Source: Achromobacter insuavis (lineage in GTDB: Bacteria > Pseudomonadota > Gammaproteobacteria > Burkholderiales > Burkholderiaceae_B). From it: a stretch of 64,000 bases of DNA. The position numbers were made by a program, and so were the translations under genes. The stretch lies in assembly GCF_902859645.1 (NCBI RefSeq), contig NZ_CADIJR010000033.1, forward strand, positions 1-64,000. The letters are read 5' to 3'. This document shows positions 61,269-64,000 of this stretch, piece by piece. A model generated the notes under the pieces. It did not search any database. It worked only from the letters and a program-made list of their open reading frames with translations, and was not told the origin of the DNA. How positions within the stretch are numbered: position 1 is the first letter of the stretch; each line of letters opens with the position of its first letter.

Positions 61269-61323
61269 AAAATGCTAAGCCGATCCCCCGCCGGCCGTCT
61301 CGCCGCGCGCTCGAATCCCGGAT

Positions 61324-61410
61324 TCATCCGACGCGGCGCGCGTCTGGTCGGCGCGTCGCCGTGGCGTCGATCCGGGCATAGAGGCCGAACCGGCCGCCCG
61401 ATAAGCCGCT
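61324..61410 (-). pseudogene. Decayed 3' fragment of a LysR-type gene
   Basis: In the 466-base gap between flagellin and the antitoxin gene, the minus strand encodes GGRFGLYARIDA followed after a few residues by PDARRVG and a stop. The intact LysR gene at 61813 ends in [12 protein letters not shown], about 12 more residues and PDAARVG. The spacing differs by an in-frame deletion and no upstream LysR sequence continues. So this is a remnant of a duplicated gene end. Otherwise the gap holds only the flagellin promoter and leader. Confidence 0.65.
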
Positions 61411-61497
61411 TTGGGGACTCAAGACCGCTCCCAAAGCCGATAAACGGTGTGTCTCTGTTGACGACGTTACCGCCCATGCCGAGCATGAGGTCCTGCA

Positions 61498-61800
61498 ATG
61501 GAGATCATGATGCATAACCCTCCGCATCCGGGCGAAGTCCTTCGGGAAGATGTCATCGCCGCCTTGGGGCTGTCCGTGACGGAAGCCGCCGATCGGCTGG
61601 CGATGTCACGGGTGGCCCTGTCCCGGGTGCTCAATGGCAAGGCGGGCATCAGCCCGGACCTCGCTGTCCGGCTGGAGCAAGCCGGGGCGGGTACCGCGCA
61701 GGCATGGGTGGCGATGCAGGCGAACTACGATCTGTGGCAGGCCTTGCAACATGCGCAGCCGCCAGTCAGGCCCCTGGCCTCCGCGGCGCCTGGACGATGA
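61498..61800 (+). CDS. HigA-type antitoxin/transcriptional regulator, no adjacent toxin
   Basis: 100 residues of the HigA/VapI (XRE) family: MHNPPHPGEVLREDV is the family signature, and the helix-turn-helix is LSVTEAADRLAMSRVALSRVL-type, residues about 26-50. It normally follows a higB toxin of about 90 codons on the same strand. Here the 220 bases upstream encode no HigB-like protein; they contain the LysR remnant. Flanked on both sides by LysR 3' sequence, it may have been inserted or left after loss of its toxin. Confidence 0.88.
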   Translation: MEIMMHNPPHPGEVLREDVIAALGLSVTEAADRLAMSRVALSRVLNGKAGISPDLAVRLEQAGAGTAQAWVAMQANYDLWQALQHAQPPVRPLASAAPGR

Positions 61801-61812
61801 CGGGTCCATGCC

Positions 61813-62697
61813 CTATCCGACCCGCGCGGCATCGGGCTGCGCCTGCGCCTTCAACCAGCGCTTGAAATCGTCCACGACTTCCCTGGCATCGGTGCGCGCA
61901 TAGAGGCTGAACCGGCCGCCCGTGTCCTGGAAGCCGAGGGGGGCGGCCAGCCGGCCGGCCCGGATATCGGCCTGCGCCAGTTCGCGGGGCGCGATGCCGA
62001 TGCCCAGGCCCGCCACCGCGGCCTCGAGCATGTGGCCGAGCTGGTCGAACTGACGCCTGGGCTGTTGCGCGCCGAGCGTCACGCCGCTGGCCTGCGCCCA
62101 GTGTTCCCAGGCGGCGGGGCGCGCCGCGGCATGCAGCAATGGCGAGCCCAGCACGTCGGCCGGCCGCCGGATCCGCCCGACCAGCGCCGGCGCGCAGACC
62201 GGCCCGATGCTTTCCTGAAATAGCGGCACCGCCTCGATGTCCGGCGACCGGTGCTCGTCGGCCACGATCAGCACATCGACCACGCGCCGCTCCAGCAACG
62301 CGATGTCGGCCGCCGTCTGCAGGCGCACCTGGACGCCGGGATGGGCGCGCTCGAAGTGCTCGAGCCGCGGAATGATCCAGTTGGACAACAGGCTGGCCGG
62401 CGCGCCGATCACCACCTCGGTCGATGCCGAGCGGCCGAGCAATTCGGCCAGGCGCTGTTCGAGCATGTCGAACGCCGGCAGGCAGACGCGGTGCAGATCC
62501 TGGCCCGCCGCGGTCAGCCGCACGCCCTCCGAATGCCGCTCGAACAGCTTGCCGCCGAGCCAGGTCTCGAGCTGCCGGACCTGCTGGCTGACCGCGCTGT
62601 GCGACACGCCCAGCTCTTGCGCCGCGAGCGACAGGTTCAGGTGGCGGGCGGCGCTGTCGAAGACGCGCAGCGAGTTCATGGGAGGCAGGTTTCTCAT
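61813..62697 (-). CDS. LysR-type regulator, TrpI/GcvA-like
   Basis: 294 residues. Helix-turn-helix about 5-65: [20 protein letters not shown] and the recognition helix [15 protein letters not shown]; effector-binding domain about 90-290. The N-terminal region resembles Pseudomonas TrpI, and it is divergent from trpB across 105 bases exactly as trpI is from trpBA. ATG 62697 is chosen; a longer reading adds 12 residues into the control region. A decayed copy of its 3' end lies beyond the antitoxin gene. Confidence 0.85.
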   Translation of the reverse strand: MRNLPPMNSLRVFDSAARHLNLSLAAQELGVSHSAVSQQVRQLETWLGGKLFERHSEGVRLTAAGQDLHRVCLPAFDMLEQRLAELLGRSASTEVVIGAPASLLSNWIIPRLEHFERAHPGVQVRLQTAADIALLERRVVDVLIVADEHRSPDIEAVPLFQESIGPVCAPALVGRIRRPADVLGSPLLHAAARPAAWEHWAQASGVTLGAQQPRRQFDQLGHMLEAAVAGLGIGIAPRELAQADIRAGRLAAPLGFQDTGGRFSLYARTDAREVVDDFKRWLKAQAQPDAARVG

Positions 62698-62802
62698 GCC
62701 GTTGATATTAGAAAATCTGATACCGATGAGCAAGAAATCTATGATTTATCTGGATGTTTTGTCTGGATACCATGGTTGTCATGTTCCCTAAGGCCTGAAA
62801 CC
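62698..62802. promoter_or_regulatory. TrpI-like/trpB divergent control region
   Basis: 105 AT-richer bases. AAATC-TAT-GATTT near 62730-62745 is a short palindrome of the LysR type; TCTGGAT occurs twice nearby (about 62750 and 62761). I cannot place the -10 or -35 elements confidently. Confidence 0.4.
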
Positions 62803-64000
62803 ATGTCTTTTATCCCCCATCCTGAATACCCCGATGCCGCCGGGCAGTTCGGCCGTTATGGCGGCCGCTACATGCCCGAGACGCTGGCGCCCGCGCTCGA
62901 TGCGCTGGAACACACCTTCCGCGCGGTGCGCGAGGACCCCGCCTTCTGGGCCGAGTACCGCGCCATGCTGGCCGACTACGTGGGACGCCCGAGCCCGCTG
63001 CTGCATGCCCAGGCGCTCAGCGAGGAACTGGGCGGCGCGCGCATCTTCCTCAAGCGCGAGGACCTGAATCACACCGGCGCCCACAAGATCAACAATTGCC
63101 TGGGCCAGGCGTTGCTGGCGCGGCGCATGGGCAAGCGCCGCGTCATCGCCGAGACCGGCGCCGGGCAGCACGGGGTGGCCACCGCCACGGTGTGCGCCTT
63201 GTTCGGCCTGGAATGCGTCGTCTACATGGGCGCCGTCGACGTGGCGCGGCAGTCCTCCAACGTGGCGCGCATGGAGATGCTGGGCGCCCAGGTCCGGCCG
63301 GTGCCGGACGGCAGCGCCACGCTGAAGGACGCGATGAACGCCGCCATCCGCGACTGGATCGCGCATCCGGACGACACCTATTACCTGCTGGGCACCGGAG
63401 CCGGGCCGCATCCCTATCCCTGGCTGGTGCGCGAACTGCAGAAAGTCATCGGCGAGGAAACGCGCGCGCAGATCCTCGCGAAGACCGGACGGCTGCCGGA
63501 CGCGATGGTCGCCTGCGTGGGCGGCGGCTCCAACGCCATCGGCTTCTTCTATCCGTTCCTGAACGACGCCGGCGTGCGGCTGTTCGGCATCGAGGCGGCC
63601 GGGCGCGGCACGCAGACCGCCGAGCACGCGGCCAGCATCGGCGAGGGATCCCCCGGCGTTCTGCATGGCTGCCGCAGCTACTTCCTGCAGGACGCGGACG
63701 GCCAGATCCAGAACGCGCATTCGATCTCGGCCGGTCTCGACTACCCGGGCGTCGGCCCGGAACACGCGCTGCTGCACGATACCGGGCGGGTCGTCTACGA
63801 ATCGGTCACCGATGCCGAGGCGGTCGACGCCTTTCTGTGGCTGACGCGCCGGCAGGGCATCATCCCCGCGCTGGAAAGCGCCCATGCCCTGGCCTACGCC
63901 AGGCAACTCGCGCCGCGCATGGACCGCGAGCAGGCGCTGGTGGTCTGCCTGAGCGGGCGCGGCGACAAGGACTTGAATTCGGTCCTGCAATTCACCGGAG
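62803..64000 (+). CDS. trpB: Tryptophan synthase beta subunit, 3' end outside the window
   Basis: 399 codons are present of about 400-410 and the frame is open to the window end. TrpB condenses indole and serine to tryptophan with PLP. The Schiff-base lysine is K95 (HTGAHKINN), the catalytic Glu lies in AETGAGQHG, and the phosphate-binding loop is GGGSNAIG. The N-terminal [15 protein letters not shown] is typical. trpF is not upstream, unlike the usual betaproteobacterial trpFBA order; instead a TrpI-like regulator is divergent. trpA is expected just downstream. Confidence 0.97.
   Translation, partial: MSFIPHPEYPDAAGQFGRYGGRYMPETLAPALDALEHTFRAVREDPAFWAEYRAMLADYVGRPSPLLHAQALSEELGGARIFLKREDLNHTGAHKINNCLGQALLARRMGKRRVIAETGAGQHGVATATVCALFGLECVVYMGAVDVARQSSNVARMEMLGAQVRPVPDGSATLKDAMNAAIRDWIAHPDDTYYLLGTGAGPHPYPWLVRELQKVIGEETRAQILAKTGRLPDAMVACVGGGSNAIGFFYPFLNDAGVRLFGIEAAGRGTQTAEHAASIGEGSPGVLHGCRSYFLQDADGQIQNAHSISAGLDYPGVGPEHALLHDTGRVVYESVTDAEAVDAFLWLTRRQGIIPALESAHALAYARQLAPRMDREQALVVCLSGRGDKDLNSVLQFTG

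Noticed and set aside
61417-61443. GCCGATAA on the plus strand at 61436 considered a sigma28 promoter for the antitoxin gene
   Set aside because: The possible -35 (TCAAGA) is too close, and it points toward an antitoxin gene, not a flagellar one; coincidence is likely.
61272-61517. 81-codon open frame just upstream of higA considered as a HigB toxin
   Set aside because: Its Arg/Pro/Ser-rich translation lacks HigB/RelE features and it overlaps the antitoxin start; the LysR remnant explains part of the sequence.

Overview
The window is about 64 kb of high-GC chromosomal DNA, dense with genes. Gene content suggests a betaproteobacterium of the Alcaligenaceae (Achromobacter or Bordetella type): a Bug-family periplasmic receptor, several TonB-dependent siderophore receptors with a FecI/FecR pair, many LysR/GntR/AraC/TetR regulators next to small catabolic genes, and a hairpin-rich 78-bp intergenic repeat. 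This placement is inference; there is no rRNA gene. I see no tRNA, insertion sequence, prophage or CRISPR array.

Layout. 1-8681 is mainly housekeeping: the end of a thiolase with a TetR regulator, a YggS-type PLP protein, a BenE transporter divergent from a MocR regulator, and a leftward group prfB (with its programmed +1 frameshift), an SDR gene, lysS and a small membrane protein. 8979-16149 holds an ACS-type MFS permease with a strong terminator, a 78-bp tandem repeat, recJ with its usual neighbour, and the rightward lolC-lolD-tatD group.

16196-34906 is an iron-acquisition region. A two-component system lies divergent from a FepA/PfeA-like receptor, which is followed by a complete FatBCD/YclNOPQ-type ABC importer. 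Then come a second receptor (Fiu-like), thiM with a TPP riboswitch, and a FecI-FecR-receptor-PepSY cluster. Fur-box-like sites precede all three iron units. Together they would take up ferric siderophores made by other microbes: receptors at the outer membrane, binding protein, permeases and ATPase at the inner membrane, and a PepSY membrane protein possibly reducing the iron.

34980-46468 is an accessory patchwork: two VOC proteins, a MarR regulator with a near-perfect operator, a flavin reductase, an ABC ATPase with degenerate catalytic motifs, three SDRs/MaoC/tautomerase genes with TetR and AraC regulators, a DUF2000 protein and two DUF202 membrane proteins.

46534-57656 is a rightward catabolic cluster starting from a good promoter overlapped by a palindrome: MFS permease, aldehyde dehydrogenase, Rieske oxygenase and its reductase, GMC oxidoreductase, GntR regulator, sulfatase, TauE/SafE exporter and Bug receptor. 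It looks like a pathway for a sulfated or alkoxylated compound that I cannot match to a described one. 57737-64000 contains dld, an isolated flagellin with two proline-rich hinges, an orphan HigA-type antitoxin between a full LysR gene and a decayed copy of its 3' end, and a TrpI-like regulator divergent from trpB, which runs off the window.
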